A DNA stretch of 64,000 nucleotides from Planctomycetaceae bacterium. GTDB taxonomy: Bacteria > Planctomycetota > Planctomycetia > Pirellulales > Pirellulaceae. The notes below the pieces were generated by a model. The model did not search any database. It was not told where the DNA came from and saw nothing but the letters and a program-made list of their open reading frames with translations. Position numbers and translations under genes: made by a program. Every line of letters begins with the position of its first letter. The first letter of the stretch is position 1. The stretch lies in the NCBI GenBank assembly GCA_027487485.1, contig JAIYDN010000018.1:186001-250000 (forward strand), in the 5' to 3' direction. Below, in pieces: positions 20,306-30,085 of this stretch.

Positions 20306-21913
20306 CTATTTCGCTTCTTCCAATTTCGATCGATCTTCGACTGGCACATCCTCAATCGATGCATTTCTAGATCGTTGTAGAGCCTTGACGTAGAGAACAA
20401 TCGCCCATCGTTCTTTGGGTGTTATGGAGGTGGCGTAAGACGCCATTTTCCCTTGCCCCTTGGTAATGGTATGAAAAATCTGTCCCACTGGCTGAGTTCT
20501 TACCCGATCCGCGTGTAAGGAAGTTGGGGGAATCCAAGTTGGTTGCAGCAACGATTCAGCCCGCTTGTGCACCAAACCATCACCAAATCCCGCATAGCCA
20601 TGGCAGGCGGAACAGTAGGTTTCGTACTTCAGCTTACCTAGCTTCATGTGGGCTTCGGTGGCCTCAATGGGTAGCTTCTCAACCCAAGGTAAATTCAATG
20701 CCGGCGTCCCAGACGCGGGCGCCGCCGCTTGTGCTGGAGCCGGAACTGCTGCTGGAGCAGGCTCTACCGCCTTCGCAGGCTCCAAGGGAGTCGCTGGAAT
20801 TTGGCTCGGTGCCGTTTCTGCAGGGACAGTTTCAGTGGGCGTCGCAGGTTCCGTTGCTGGCATCTCGCCTTCAGCAGGCGGCTGCTCCGCGGGCGGTTGT
20901 TCCGCTGGTGGCTGATTCTCTGGCGTGCCTTCGGTCTTTACTGGTTCGGCTGGTGCTGGCTCGGCCGGTGCTGGCTCGGCCGGTGCTGGCTCGCCTTCAG
21001 GTGGCTGTACTGCGGTTGAAACAAGCATCAAATCGGAGCGGCCGGTCGTTGCGGAGATCTTCGCAGGATCAAAACCCAAGTAAAATGGATCTTGCTCTTC
21101 CAATTGCCCTCGAGCGATCGTTCCAGCAACCTGAGGCCTCATCGTTCGACCGTCAGCGAAAACAGTGGTCTGTTGCTGCGACTTCTTCTTCGGCTGGAAA
21201 TCCATATCAAAGAACACGTGCAGTCTCGGCAAATTGCTAAAGCCAGCTCGCATGTTCAAGATGATGGCACCCGGAATCAAACCAGCAAACACAAGCAACA
21301 TCGCACCGAGCAAAATAGGTCGAGGCAAAGCAGCAGGCGTTGTATCTTCCATCACTTCATCCAAAGACTCTGGATGCGTGGCAGCTAACAAGTCCTTCAC
21401 CGATTCTCGGTTGTAGTACTTATCTGCTGAGCTGACATACAAAAAGAAACGATCGTTCGTCGCTCGGTCAAACTTTGGATTCGTGAAAACAGGGTTACTA
21501 AACTTTGGCAGTTGATTCAAAGCAAACATGCCCAAGAACGACGTGAATGCTGAGAACAGAATCGTCAATTCAAAAGCAACCGGGATGGATGCTGGAGTGA
21601 TTCCAAACGGCTTCCCCGAGATAATGTACTTGTAATCCACACCGTTCATCCACCATTGCATCAGCAAAGCGGTTGTCATGCCCGTAAGACCAGCGCAAAG
21701 CACTAAGAACGGAAGAATCGTTGGCTTGATCCCAAGCGCTTCATCGATGCCGTGTACTGGAAACGGAGTGAATGCGTCCGTCTTGGTATAGCCCGAGTCG
21801 CGGACCTTTCGGGACGCGGACAACAGACTCGCTTCATCTACGTATTCAGCCATCCATCCAAAGGCTTTCGGAGGCTTACTTTCATTCGACTTGCGTGGCT
21901 TGTGCTCACTCAT
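20306..21913 (-). CDS. actD/actE: ActD-ActE fusion (DUF3341 membrane protein plus monohaem cytochrome c)
   Basis: 535 residues. Residues about 18-60 and 64-190 are the DUF3341/ActD part with two helices (about 64-86 and 110-132). A third helix (about 198-220) is followed by an ActE-like start (FADGRTMRPQVAGTIARG, about 252-269). A Pro/Ala/Glu-rich repeat linker (about 303-402, PAEPA and PPAEQ units) then leads to the cytochrome c domain with CSACH (434-438) and a Met ligand near 490. Separate ActE proteins are usually lipid-anchored; here helix three replaces that anchor. The electron path would run from ActA/ActB haems and clusters to this haem and on to the oxidase. The ORF is continuous with no sign of a sequencing join. 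Confidence 0.92.
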   Translation of the reverse strand: MSEHKPRKSNESKPPKAFGWMAEYVDEASLLSASRKVRDSGYTKTDAFTPFPVHGIDEALGIKPTILPFLVLCAGLTGMTTALLMQWWMNGVDYKYIISGKPFGITPASIPVAFELTILFSAFTSFLGMFALNQLPKFSNPVFTNPKFDRATNDRFFLYVSSADKYYNRESVKDLLAATHPESLDEVMEDTTPAALPRPILLGAMLLVFAGLIPGAIILNMRAGFSNLPRLHVFFDMDFQPKKKSQQQTTVFADGRTMRPQVAGTIARGQLEEQDPFYLGFDPAKISATTGRSDLMLVSTAVQPPEGEPAPAEPAPAEPAPAEPVKTEGTPENQPPAEQPPAEQPPAEGEMPATEPATPTETVPAETAPSQIPATPLEPAKAVEPAPAAVPAPAQAAAPASGTPALNLPWVEKLPIEATEAHMKLGKLKYETYCSACHGYAGFGDGLVHKRAESLLQPTWIPPTSLHADRVRTQPVGQIFHTITKGQGKMASYATSITPKERWAIVLYVKALQRSRNASIEDVPVEDRSKLEEAK

Positions 21914-21964
21914 AGTTTAGTCAGTTGTTGCAGTTACTTAACGTTGGTGTTTCTAGCTTATAAT

Positions 21965-23401
21965 TCAGTGTGCCGAACCATGATCATCATCATGTCCGTG
22001 AGCATCGTGGTTGTCCGCTGACATGATCCCCTTCACTTCCGACATAGCGATCGTCGGCAAGAAGCGGCAGAACAGCAAAAACAACGACATGAAAACGCCG
22101 AAGCTTCCGAAGAACATCAGTCCGTCGTACATCGTCGGTCTAAAATAACCCCAAGAACTTGGAAGGAAATCCCGGCTGAGCGACGTGACCGTAATAACAA
22201 ACCGCTCGAACCACATCCCGATGTTCACAAAGATACACACGACAACCATCCAGAATGGCGAAGTACGCATCTTCTTGAACCAGAAAACCTGAGGCGAAAT
22301 CACATTGCACGAAACCATGGTCCAATAAGCCCACCAATAGGGACCAAAGGCTCGGTTCATAAACGTAAAGCTCTCGTACTGATTTTGACTGTACCAAGCG
22401 ATGAAAAACTCCGTCGCATAAGCAAGCCCCACCAGAGATCCGGTTGCCAAGATGATCTTGTTCATGTTGTCCAAGTGCCGCAACGTGATCAAATTCTCTA
22501 GCTTGTAGATAGACCTCACCGGGACCAGCAACGTTACCACCATCGCGAATCCGCTAAAAATAGCACCCGCAACGAAGTAAGGTGGGAAAATCGTTGTGTG
22601 CCAACCCGCAACTTGCGAAACCGCAAAGTCAAAGCTAACAACCGTGTGAACGGACAAAACCAGCGGAGCAGCAAGAGCAGCAAGCAAGGTGTACGCTTTT
22701 TCGTAAACGAGCCAATGCCTCGATGAGCCTGTCCAACCCATACTCAGTAAGCCATAAACCATCCGTCTCAGAGGGGACTTGCTTCGGTCTCGATAGGTTG
22801 CCAAATCCGGCACCATACCCATGTACCAGAACACGAGCGATGTGGATGCGTAAGTTCCAACGGCGAAAACGTCCCACAAGAGCGGACTGCGGAACTGCGG
22901 CCACATCCACAAATTCAAACTTGGATAGGGCAACAACCAAAACGCAAGCCATGCGCGGCCAACGTGAATGCCAGGATAGATACCCGCACAAATAACAGCA
23001 AAAATGGTCATTGCTTCTGCGGCTCGGTTGATACTCGTTCGCCAGTTCTGACGGAACAAGAACAAAATTGCCGAGATCAGCGTTCCCGCGTGCCCAATAC
23101 CAACCCAGAACACAAAGTTCACGATTGGCCACGCCCAGAAAACTGGGTTCATATTCCCCCAAATACCAACCCCAGTCAGGATCAAATAACCAATCAATGA
23201 CAGGAACATCAATGCAGTCAGGGACGAAAACCCAAACAATACATACCATAGCATCGGCTGCGGATCTTCCGCAACGCGACACACCATTTCAGTAACCGAA
23301 CCGTAGGTTTGGTTACCGGTGATCAACGGGGCGCGGCGCCCCGGCACATCAGCTGTATTGTCTATTTCTCGTGGATTGATTGAACTAGCTATGGTGGCCA
23401 T
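21965..23401 (-). CDS. actC: Alternative complex III subunit ActC (NrfD/PsrC family)
   Basis: 478 residues from ATG 23401; a GTG two codons upstream is possible. About ten membrane helices, starting [27 protein letters not shown]. Motifs typical of ActC include [18 protein letters not shown] and a conserved GWTGSSRHW. The C-terminus is His-rich ([14 protein letters not shown]). It binds quinol and pairs with the Fe-S domain of ActB. The start overlaps the actB end by 17 bases, indicating translational coupling. Confidence 0.95.
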   Translation of the reverse strand: MATIASSINPREIDNTADVPGRRAPLITGNQTYGSVTEMVCRVAEDPQPMLWYVLFGFSSLTALMFLSLIGYLILTGVGIWGNMNPVFWAWPIVNFVFWVGIGHAGTLISAILFLFRQNWRTSINRAAEAMTIFAVICAGIYPGIHVGRAWLAFWLLPYPSLNLWMWPQFRSPLLWDVFAVGTYASTSLVFWYMGMVPDLATYRDRSKSPLRRMVYGLLSMGWTGSSRHWLVYEKAYTLLAALAAPLVLSVHTVVSFDFAVSQVAGWHTTIFPPYFVAGAIFSGFAMVVTLLVPVRSIYKLENLITLRHLDNMNKIILATGSLVGLAYATEFFIAWYSQNQYESFTFMNRAFGPYWWAYWTMVSCNVISPQVFWFKKMRTSPFWMVVVCIFVNIGMWFERFVITVTSLSRDFLPSSWGYFRPTMYDGLMFFGSFGVFMSLFLLFCRFLPTIAMSEVKGIMSADNHDAHGHDDDHGSAH

Positions 23402-26400
23402 GGTCACCCGATTCGTGAGAGTGTTCGTCGCCGTGGCCGTGACCGCCTGGGCGCTTTGGACTGATTTGAGTTGCTGTCGCCAAACGCTTTGGAACGTTGC
23501 GAATACGCGACAAATACATAGTTCGTGGTTTGATGTTCAGTTCTTCGAGAACAGCATACGATCGCGAATCGTTTTGCGATTGATACACTCGACTTGTGCG
23601 ATCATTGAGATCACCGAATACGATTGCATGACTTGGGCAGGCTTCCTGGCAAGCGGTTCGGACATCTCCATCATGAACCTTTCCATCACCCTTGGTCCGG
23701 GCGTAGATCTTGCCATTCTGAACACGCTGAATGCAGTAGGTGCACTTCTCCATCACACCGCGACCACGCACAGTTACCTCTGGATTCAACACCAACGACT
23801 GAAGCTTCTGCGAAGCTTGCTCTCGCTTATCTTGCCAACCGTAAAAATACCCATACTCGGTGTTGTAATTGAAGTAGTTGAACCGACGAACCTTATACGG
23901 ACAGTTGTTACCACAATATCGCGTGCCGATGCATCGGTTATAAGCCATCGCATTGATGCCTTCTTCCGTATGCACGGTTGCAGCAACAGGGCACACTTCT
24001 TCGCAAGGAGCCAGTTCGCAATGAGCACACGCCATGGGTTGCGTCACGATCGTCGGATCGATCGGATCCTTGAACGAACCACCACTCTTGGTTGTCTCAA
24101 AATCACATTGGAAATAGCGGTCAATCCGCAACCAATGCATTTCCCGACCACGAATCACCTGTTCTTTGCCGACGATCGGAATGTTGTTTTCAGACTGACA
24201 AGCAACCACGCACGCATTGCAACCGGTGCACTTGTTCAAGTCGATCGTCATGCCCCACTTGTGATTTTCGTCAACAGTAGGCTCTTTCCACAACGACTTG
24301 TTTTCGAAGTGATGCTCCACCGTCTTACTAGTGAAGCTCGCATCTTTCTTGTATTCGTCCAAAGTCCCTTCACGAATGATCTGAGGAGCACGCTTCGCGT
24401 TTTCTCGCATCCCACCTTCATCATCGATGGCAAAGTGATCTTGAGTGGTCGCCAACGGATAAGCAATGCTCGTTCCGATCGCCTCCACCCCGGTGTAAAT
24501 CGAAGCCTGGTTCCACTGCCGGAAACGCGATACGTTTGTCCCAACAGCACCTCCAACGACCCCACCCTTCTCTTTGGTTCGACCGTATCCGATATTGACG
24601 GTGAACGAACCTTCGGCATGGCCGGGAACAACAAACACCGGCAACTGAACACTAACGTCCCCTTGCTTTAGCGAAACAAGTTCGCCATGAACCAAGTTGA
24701 GCTTCTTGGCGGTTCCAATACTGCAAATCGCCGCATTATCCCAAGTCAATTTAGTGATCGCTTGTGGCAACTCTTGCAACCAACCATTGTTGCTCAAACG
24801 ACCGTCGTAAACGGTTTCGCTCGCATGCAACACAACTTCCAACTTCGAAGGATCTAGCTCAAGCCGAATCTCTCCAGCTGGCAATTCGTACGCAGTGGCA
24901 GTCAACTCGCCCCCAGCGATGGGCTTCGAATCTGTCTTTACCTCGCCAGAAAACTCTGGTGCTTCGGTACCGGCTAAATAACCAACATGAAGACATTCTT
25001 TCCATTGACGCTCGCTAAGCGATCCACCCAACGCAAGCCGGGCAGTTTCCATCACTATCTTTTCAGCACGAACCTCTGGCAAATCAGCCATGATCGACAG
25101 AAACTCGATTGGCGACTTGCTACCGATCAACAACGGATCGATCATCGGCTGCCCAACTCCATAAACCCCACTCGAGGACTGCACGTCCCCCCAAGCCTCT
25201 AACGGATGGGTCGAAGGAACCGTCCATGCACAAAAATCTGAGGTTTCATCGTCGTAATTGGACAAGTAAACACTGTCAGAAATCGACTGAATCGCCTTAC
25301 CTAGCTCCACATCGCCAGCGACCGTGAAAACAGGGTTTGGAGTCACGATCCAAAGCGACTTGAATTCTTTGCTCCTCAGAACAAACTCATCCAACTTCAA
25401 GGCCTCAACTCCAGCCAACTCATTGGCCACTTCATACAACTTCACCGTCTTGCCAATGTTTCCAAGCTTGGCATTGATTCGAATTGCCGCAAGCTGTGTC
25501 TTCATGTCGTGATGCGACCCCACAGCCAAAACGCTCGAACCTGCATTTGCCAAAAGATCCGTCACGACAGAATCGATGACTCGCTGTAGCTTTTCATCGT
25601 TGGTCAACTTGTTGTAAGGAACCGACTCCTCAACATCTTCCACCGATTTTTTAGCATCGAGAGCTTCTTCGATCTTACGCAACAACAACGGAACCTGACT
25701 CGACTGCAAAGCCAACCTAAAGTCGGCCGAAGAACCTGTAATCGAGTACTGAGATTCCACACAATACAAACGGTTCATCCAAGGCCCTGTAGGGGACCGA
25801 TGATTTGCGAACTGGCGAGAATAATGCACGCCATTAGGGTCATTTCCAAACAAATCCGCATCAAGCGAAACAATAACCTTCGCTTGGTCGAGATCGTAAA
25901 CCATCGAGGCTTTGCCTGCACCCGCAGCCTCAACAGCCTTGCCAACATTCCCGGAGAAAATGGACTCGTAGCGAACCAAGGTCAATTTAGGATACTTCTT
26001 CTTAACCTCTCCCAAAACCCGCCTAAACGAAGGACTCTTGGACGGCTCAAACAAAATAGCCAGACCTTCTCCTTGGGATTCAGCCAACTTAACTCGCTGA
26101 GCCACTACGTAATCCGCGAAGGCTTCCCAACTAGCGAGCGCATTCTTTCGGTCGTCAGGATCGCCCTTCTTATCAAAATTGGTGTACCGCTCAGGTTTCT
26201 TACCCGGCGACTTTCGATTCAAAACACCTGCGATTCGGTCTTGATCGTACAGCGAGAGAATCGACGCCTGAGTCACCGCATCCGTACCTGCAGAACGAAG
26301 CTTCTCATTCGCCGCAAACTCTGTCGGCTGACTCTTTGCATAAGCCGGGTGGTCCGCATTGCCGTCAACGCGGATCGGCCGACCTTCCAAATTCGTCACC

Positions 26401-26711
26401 TGAGCATGCACAACCCGACCAGCCCACTCAAAGTTGGTCGCGAAGAAATCAGGCAAGCCCGGAACACGCCCCTCGGGACGAACGACAAACGCAGCAATTT
26501 CCTCACGGTTGTAGCGACAACCAGCCATTCCACCGAGCGCCAGCGACGCACTCATCATCTGAAGCCAACGACGACGAGAAACCCCTTCAGGAAACTCGGA
26601 CGCAGCCTGTGGAAACTCGCGGGACAAGAATTGCTCAAACTCAGGGGTTTGCTGCAATTCATCCATGCTACGGAAATAGCGATTTCGGTGATCAGTACCA
26701 GATTGGCTCAT
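23385..26711 (-). CDS. actB: Alternative complex III subunit ActB (TAT-variant molybdopterin-like plus ferredoxin domain)
   Basis: 1108 residues. The N-terminal region has the TAT-variant motif [21 protein letters not shown], with a Cys (about residue 64) at a lipobox-like position. The large middle part is the vestigial molybdopterin-oxidoreductase domain, which in ACIII lacks the cofactor. The C-terminal third is a four-cluster ferredoxin domain: [37 protein letters not shown] and CTYCIQR...CQEACP. A His-rich tail ends the protein. It shares ATGA with the end of actA and overlaps actC. It relays electrons from ActC-bound quinol towards the haems. Confidence 0.96.
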   Translation of the reverse strand: MSQSGTDHRNRYFRSMDELQQTPEFEQFLSREFPQAASEFPEGVSRRRWLQMMSASLALGGMAGCRYNREEIAAFVVRPEGRVPGLPDFFATNFEWAGRVVHAQVTNLEGRPIRVDGNADHPAYAKSQPTEFAANEKLRSAGTDAVTQASILSLYDQDRIAGVLNRKSPGKKPERYTNFDKKGDPDDRKNALASWEAFADYVVAQRVKLAESQGEGLAILFEPSKSPSFRRVLGEVKKKYPKLTLVRYESIFSGNVGKAVEAAGAGKASMVYDLDQAKVIVSLDADLFGNDPNGVHYSRQFANHRSPTGPWMNRLYCVESQYSITGSSADFRLALQSSQVPLLLRKIEEALDAKKSVEDVEESVPYNKLTNDEKLQRVIDSVVTDLLANAGSSVLAVGSHHDMKTQLAAIRINAKLGNIGKTVKLYEVANELAGVEALKLDEFVLRSKEFKSLWIVTPNPVFTVAGDVELGKAIQSISDSVYLSNYDDETSDFCAWTVPSTHPLEAWGDVQSSSGVYGVGQPMIDPLLIGSKSPIEFLSIMADLPEVRAEKIVMETARLALGGSLSERQWKECLHVGYLAGTEAPEFSGEVKTDSKPIAGGELTATAYELPAGEIRLELDPSKLEVVLHASETVYDGRLSNNGWLQELPQAITKLTWDNAAICSIGTAKKLNLVHGELVSLKQGDVSVQLPVFVVPGHAEGSFTVNIGYGRTKEKGGVVGGAVGTNVSRFRQWNQASIYTGVEAIGTSIAYPLATTQDHFAIDDEGGMRENAKRAPQIIREGTLDEYKKDASFTSKTVEHHFENKSLWKEPTVDENHKWGMTIDLNKCTGCNACVVACQSENNIPIVGKEQVIRGREMHWLRIDRYFQCDFETTKSGGSFKDPIDPTIVTQPMACAHCELAPCEEVCPVAATVHTEEGINAMAYNRCIGTRYCGNNCPYKVRRFNYFNYNTEYGYFYGWQDKREQASQKLQSLVLNPEVTVRGRGVMEKCTYCIQRVQNGKIYARTKGDGKVHDGDVRTACQEACPSHAIVFGDLNDRTSRVYQSQNDSRSYAVLEELNIKPRTMYLSRIRNVPKRLATATQISPKRPGGHGHGDEHSHESGDHGHHS

Positions 26712-27397
26712 CGGTGGCAGACCGCACAGTTTTCTTGAGGATTGATATTATTGTCGTTGATGTGTTTCGAAACGTCAAACTCCGGTGACATTTCAGGAGT
26801 CCAGGCAAGATTCGTTACCTGGTCAACAGGCCTTAAATGCGGCTCTGGATTGCGATGGCAATCAATGCACCACGCCATCGACTGGTCCTTTGCCTGATGC
26901 ACCACCTCCATCTTGTCGACTCGACCATGGCAGGTGACGCAAGAAACGCCACGATTCACGTGAGCCGAATGATTGAAGTAGACATAGTCTGGAAGCCGGT
27001 GAATCCGAACCCAATCCACCGACTCTCCTGTTCGCCAGCTATCGTGAACCGGCTTGAGCTTTGCGCTTTCCGAATGGATCGCGGACAAAGCAGGCGTTCC
27101 ACCCGCAGCGTTGGTCTTGGGACTGTGGCAATTAATGCACGTCTGAGTCGCAGGAATGCTTGAGTGCGCAGATTTGTCTACAGAATTGTGACAATACCGG
27201 CAGTCCATCTTCAATTCGCCAGCATGTAGCGCATGACTGAAGGGGACAGGCTGCTCCGGTCGGTAGCCTGTATTGAGTGTGACCGGATCGGTTGCACCCA
27301 AAAACAAGACTCCTGCGTAAGCACCTCCAGCAGCAGCCATAACACCTAGCAAAGCCAGGAATTTGTTGGTCCAGCGAGGGAACAAAAATCGTTGCAT
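26708..27397 (-). CDS. actA: Alternative complex III pentahaem cytochrome ActA
   Basis: 229 residues. One N-terminal anchor helix (FLALLGVMAAAGGAYAGVLFL) is followed by five C-x2-C-H haem sites: CRYCH, CINCH, CVTCH, CIDCH and CAVCH, the last ending four residues before the C-terminus. This is the expected haem count of ActA. It is the first gene of the long respiratory block. The stop overlaps the actB start by four bases (ATGA). Confidence 0.96.
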   Translation of the reverse strand: MQRFLFPRWTNKFLALLGVMAAAGGAYAGVLFLGATDPVTLNTGYRPEQPVPFSHALHAGELKMDCRYCHNSVDKSAHSSIPATQTCINCHSPKTNAAGGTPALSAIHSESAKLKPVHDSWRTGESVDWVRIHRLPDYVYFNHSAHVNRGVSCVTCHGRVDKMEVVHQAKDQSMAWCIDCHRNPEPHLRPVDQVTNLAWTPEMSPEFDVSKHINDNNINPQENCAVCHR

Positions 27398-27711
27398 GAT
27401 GAATTAAAAGAGTTGCTTCTTTTGGCGATTGTTGAGCGACATCAGGATGCCTAGCTCGAATTTTGGAAAAGTTTACTTGATCGTTCTCAATGACGAAAGG
27501 TAGCTTGCACCAAAGTATCTATCAGGAGCACCTTCCTTCGACACTTTTGCAACCGAAATATTGATAAATGAATTGACAACAAGACAAAGAGGCAAATGGT
27601 CGCAGCAATGAACGGCGCATCTTGCTTATTGTGAAAAGGTGTTCACAACCGAATTCGTTGCAGCCTGGAACTAGCCCGTTATCCATCAACCAGCCTAATG
27701 CACTGCGTTCC
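27398..27711. promoter_or_regulatory. Upstream region of the act operon, with a 7-bp inverted repeat
   Basis: 314 bases between actA and the beta-propeller gene, both on the minus strand. It must contain the act-cox promoter, though I cannot place a convincing one. A perfect inverted repeat TTGTGAA-N6-TTCACAA lies at 27629-27648, about 230 bases before the actA start, a plausible operator. No gene is visible. Confidence 0.45.
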
Positions 27712-28656
27712 CTAATCGATTGGTATTGCGACGGGCAGGGCGTTTCCGAATCGTTCGAAGTCTCGGAACGACCAAACAACCTTTTTGTCAGGGCTCACTT
27801 CCAAAATCTGCGGATTTCCTGGCCCTGCGTGGCAATTCACGACCCAAGTGTTACCGTTAGGAAGCCTATCTACCATCGTGACCCAGGCCAAGGTGACTCC
27901 TTCGAGATCTTTATCGCGGAGCTCCCACACCGTTTCCTTGTTCTTCGCTACTTCAAGCACTCGGTGCCCATCACCGGTGCCAATCAGAGTATTTCCGTTG
28001 GGCAAACGAACTGCCGAATACAGCTTCGAGCCTACTTCGTATTCCCAAACGACTTTTCCGGTTCGATCGTATTCGCGCACACATAGCTCCGCCTCGTGCG
28101 AAACCAAGTAATTTCCTTCAGGGGTCATTCTTACCAGCCGCGTATCGCGGTGCGGATCTGACTTTTTAACTTGCAAGGGGATTTGATGACGGACCTGCCC
28201 TTCCCGGTCTACCTCCACAATTCTAGAAGCACCGCTTTCGGCAATCATGGTTAGGCCATTTTCGAGCCTTCGGAAAGCATGGATTTCGATTCGGCCGTGA
28301 CTCATGTCCGGTTCGTACTTCCAAACTTGCTTGCCTTTCCCATCCACTTCTACCACATTGGTAAACGCTGTTTGGATCAGCCAATTTCCATTCTTGAGCA
28401 ATTGAGCGTCGTGAATGTCCCCGATCGCGTCTCGATAACCTAGCGTTCCGTCCTTGTTGACGACTGCCGCCAGCTTTTTTTCATAATCCGCAGCAAAGAA
28501 TGCCCTAGGCTTGCCCGTTTGTTGTGCTTGAACCGTCAATTCAGCCGAACCAAACGCAGCCAAGAATGCCATTGCCAAGGCCATTCGCCCTGCAAATGGT
28601 TTTGTCAACAAATTGGTAAAACAACCCTTCAAGCTAACTGGTAAAAGAGAAAACAT
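27712..28656 (-). CDS. Secreted beta-propeller (PQQ/WD40-like) protein
   Basis: 314 residues from ATG 28656. An ATG at 28584 (MALAMAFLAAFGSAELTVQAQ) would give a shorter protein with a more compact signal sequence, and start choice is uncertain. Repeated blades show the N-G-N-x-L-I and G-K-x-V-W-E-Y patterns (for example PNGNTLIGTGDGHRVLEV, DRTGKVVWEYEVG), as in PQQ-like propellers used as scaffolds or enzyme domains. No PQQ-ligand set is evident, so a catalytic role is not claimed. The start overlaps the end of the flhF-like gene by 23 bases. Confidence 0.78.
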   Translation of the reverse strand: MFSLLPVSLKGCFTNLLTKPFAGRMALAMAFLAAFGSAELTVQAQQTGKPRAFFAADYEKKLAAVVNKDGTLGYRDAIGDIHDAQLLKNGNWLIQTAFTNVVEVDGKGKQVWKYEPDMSHGRIEIHAFRRLENGLTMIAESGASRIVEVDREGQVRHQIPLQVKKSDPHRDTRLVRMTPEGNYLVSHEAELCVREYDRTGKVVWEYEVGSKLYSAVRLPNGNTLIGTGDGHRVLEVAKNKETVWELRDKDLEGVTLAWVTMVDRLPNGNTWVVNCHAGPGNPQILEVSPDKKVVWSFRDFERFGNALPVAIPID

Positions 28657-29803
28657 GTTGAGCGAGTCTCGCGTTGGTGGCAGGAATGAGATCGGAAGGA
28701 ACGTGCTGACCGTTGGTAAGAAAGCTAACAGGAATAGAGCTGTTCTGCAAACACGAGAACAAAGGGCCAAGGCCGCCGGACTCGTCCAATTTGGTCAGAA
28801 CCATGCTGTCTGGACCGAACCCTGCAAAACTCAGTTCATATCGCTGAAAGGTGTGCGAGTTGCATATGCTGGGTACAACCAGGAGAGTCGAAGTAGGGCA
28901 AGCCAAGTTCAGGCTCTGCTCCAACCACTCCAACGAACCTCGGTCCGAAGGAGAACAACCCGGCGTATCCACCAAAATGCGATCGCATCTCTGCAGCCGC
29001 TCCAAGGCGCCAGCAATTTCATCGAGCTTTGTCGCAACTTCAAATTCCCATCCCATCAGTTCTTGGTAACCCAAAAGAGATCGACATGGGCCCAAATTCC
29101 TTGGATCCAGCTGAAGAATACCAACCTTTCCTTGACTGTCCATCGATAGCGTTGCGGCTAGCTTTGCAATCGTCGTTGTTTTTCCGGCTCCGGTTGGACC
29201 AATCAACGCGATCCGCAAGAGACTTCGCGAGTCCAAGTCCAAAGGAGGGGCGCAATGCACAAAATCCCGAACCCATGTCAAAATCTCAGACCTTAAGGAC
29301 CAAGCATCTTGAAAAACGGCTGGATCGCAGGTGGCTCTCGCAGCCATAATCCACTGCTCCACAATGCTCACTTCCAGTCCCGCCCCAAGCATTTCCTGGC
29401 TCACCTGCTGGCAAATCCGGTCCAATTTGGCGCTCGCGTTCCCCTGGAAATGCGAAACGGAGACTGGCTCCATTCGATCCTTGGCCCCCCCTCGATCCCC
29501 GTCGGACGGTCCAGCCACGCTCCGATCTGCACCCAAAGGTGATTCGATCGACCTGTCCGTGCCAAGCATGGCAGCTTCGTTCGGCTTCGGAATGGAATCC
29601 AAAGTCTCTTCCTCCTTGGTAGCTGGCCTCTCAGCTACCTTCGTGCTTGCAGTAACCTCAAAAAGACTCTTGCCAAAAAAACCTCGCTTAATCGGCTTCG
29701 TTTCCAGAACGGAAGCGTCGGGGCCAAATTCGCTCCGAATCTGCTCGTAGGCAACCTGAAGGGAATCGGCACGGAATGTCTTGATGCGCACAGGTGTGGT
29801 CAT
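28634..29803 (-). CDS. flhF: FlhF-like SRP-type GTPase
   Basis: 389 residues from ATG 29803 (MTTPVRIKTFRADS), which matches the usual FlhF N-terminus; the open frame extends upstream without support. The B domain is SYEQIRSEFGPDASVLET-like, a variable Ser/Glu-rich region follows, and the NG GTPase domain has P-loop GPTGAGKTTTIAKLAA, LLQLDPR-like G2, VDTPGCSP (G3) and LTKLDES (G4). FlhF places the flagellum and recruits FliF at the pole in many bacteria. No other flagellar gene is in the window, but che genes lie at 62-64 kb. Confidence 0.88.
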   Translation of the reverse strand: MTTPVRIKTFRADSLQVAYEQIRSEFGPDASVLETKPIKRGFFGKSLFEVTASTKVAERPATKEEETLDSIPKPNEAAMLGTDRSIESPLGADRSVAGPSDGDRGGAKDRMEPVSVSHFQGNASAKLDRICQQVSQEMLGAGLEVSIVEQWIMAARATCDPAVFQDAWSLRSEILTWVRDFVHCAPPLDLDSRSLLRIALIGPTGAGKTTTIAKLAATLSMDSQGKVGILQLDPRNLGPCRSLLGYQELMGWEFEVATKLDEIAGALERLQRCDRILVDTPGCSPSDRGSLEWLEQSLNLACPTSTLLVVPSICNSHTFQRYELSFAGFGPDSMVLTKLDESGGLGPLFSCLQNSSIPVSFLTNGQHVPSDLIPATNARLAQHVFSFTS

Positions 29804-29936
29804 AGGACAGCTCTTTACGAATTGAAAACCTAGCTGGCTTTCATGCCAGTCGGCACGGAAACTTGCCCGGGTAGAACTCGACAAGGCGAGCGAACTCAGC
29901 GAAATACAACACCGCGTCTACCGAGCTCCTTATTTG

Positions 29937-29994
29937 GCTAGCATCTTATAGGGACTCGCGAGTTCTATTGGAATAGAACTTCGGGAATGCTAGC
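29937..29994. promoter_or_regulatory. Nested inverted repeats between flhF-like gene and moxR
   Basis: An outer 8-bp pair GCTAGCAT (29937-29944) / ATGCTAGC (29987-29994) encloses an inner near-perfect palindrome of 20 bases (29961-29980) with arms AGTTCTATT / AATAGAACT around GG. It lies in the 282-base divergent spacer, about 92 bases before moxR and 134 bases before flhF. Likely operator or cruciform; no T-run for a terminator. Confidence 0.6.
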
Positions 29995-30085
29995 AAGGCT
30001 CAAGTGGGCTATTGCAATCTCCGCTTGCTTGGTCTAAACCAGGAGTAGATTATTTTGCTGCAGATTCCTTTTTGAGCCCGGTTCC

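Noticed and set aside
20750-21010. Short repeats suspected as CRISPR or VNTR within actDE
   Set aside because: They encode the PAEPA and PPAEQ linker in frame; there are no spacers and no cas genes.
20524-21240. Plus-strand frame opposite the Pro/Ala/Glu repeat of actDE
   Set aside because: The repeated codons stay open on both strands; the plus version has no signal or domain features.
23319-24671. Long plus-strand frame of 450 codons opposite actB/actC
   Set aside because: It is antisense to the Fe-S domain of actB and the start of actC, both of which have clear conserved motifs.
25800-26738. Plus-strand frame of 312 codons opposite the N-terminal half of actB
   Set aside because: Antisense shadow; composition is low-quality and the minus-strand protein is a firm match.
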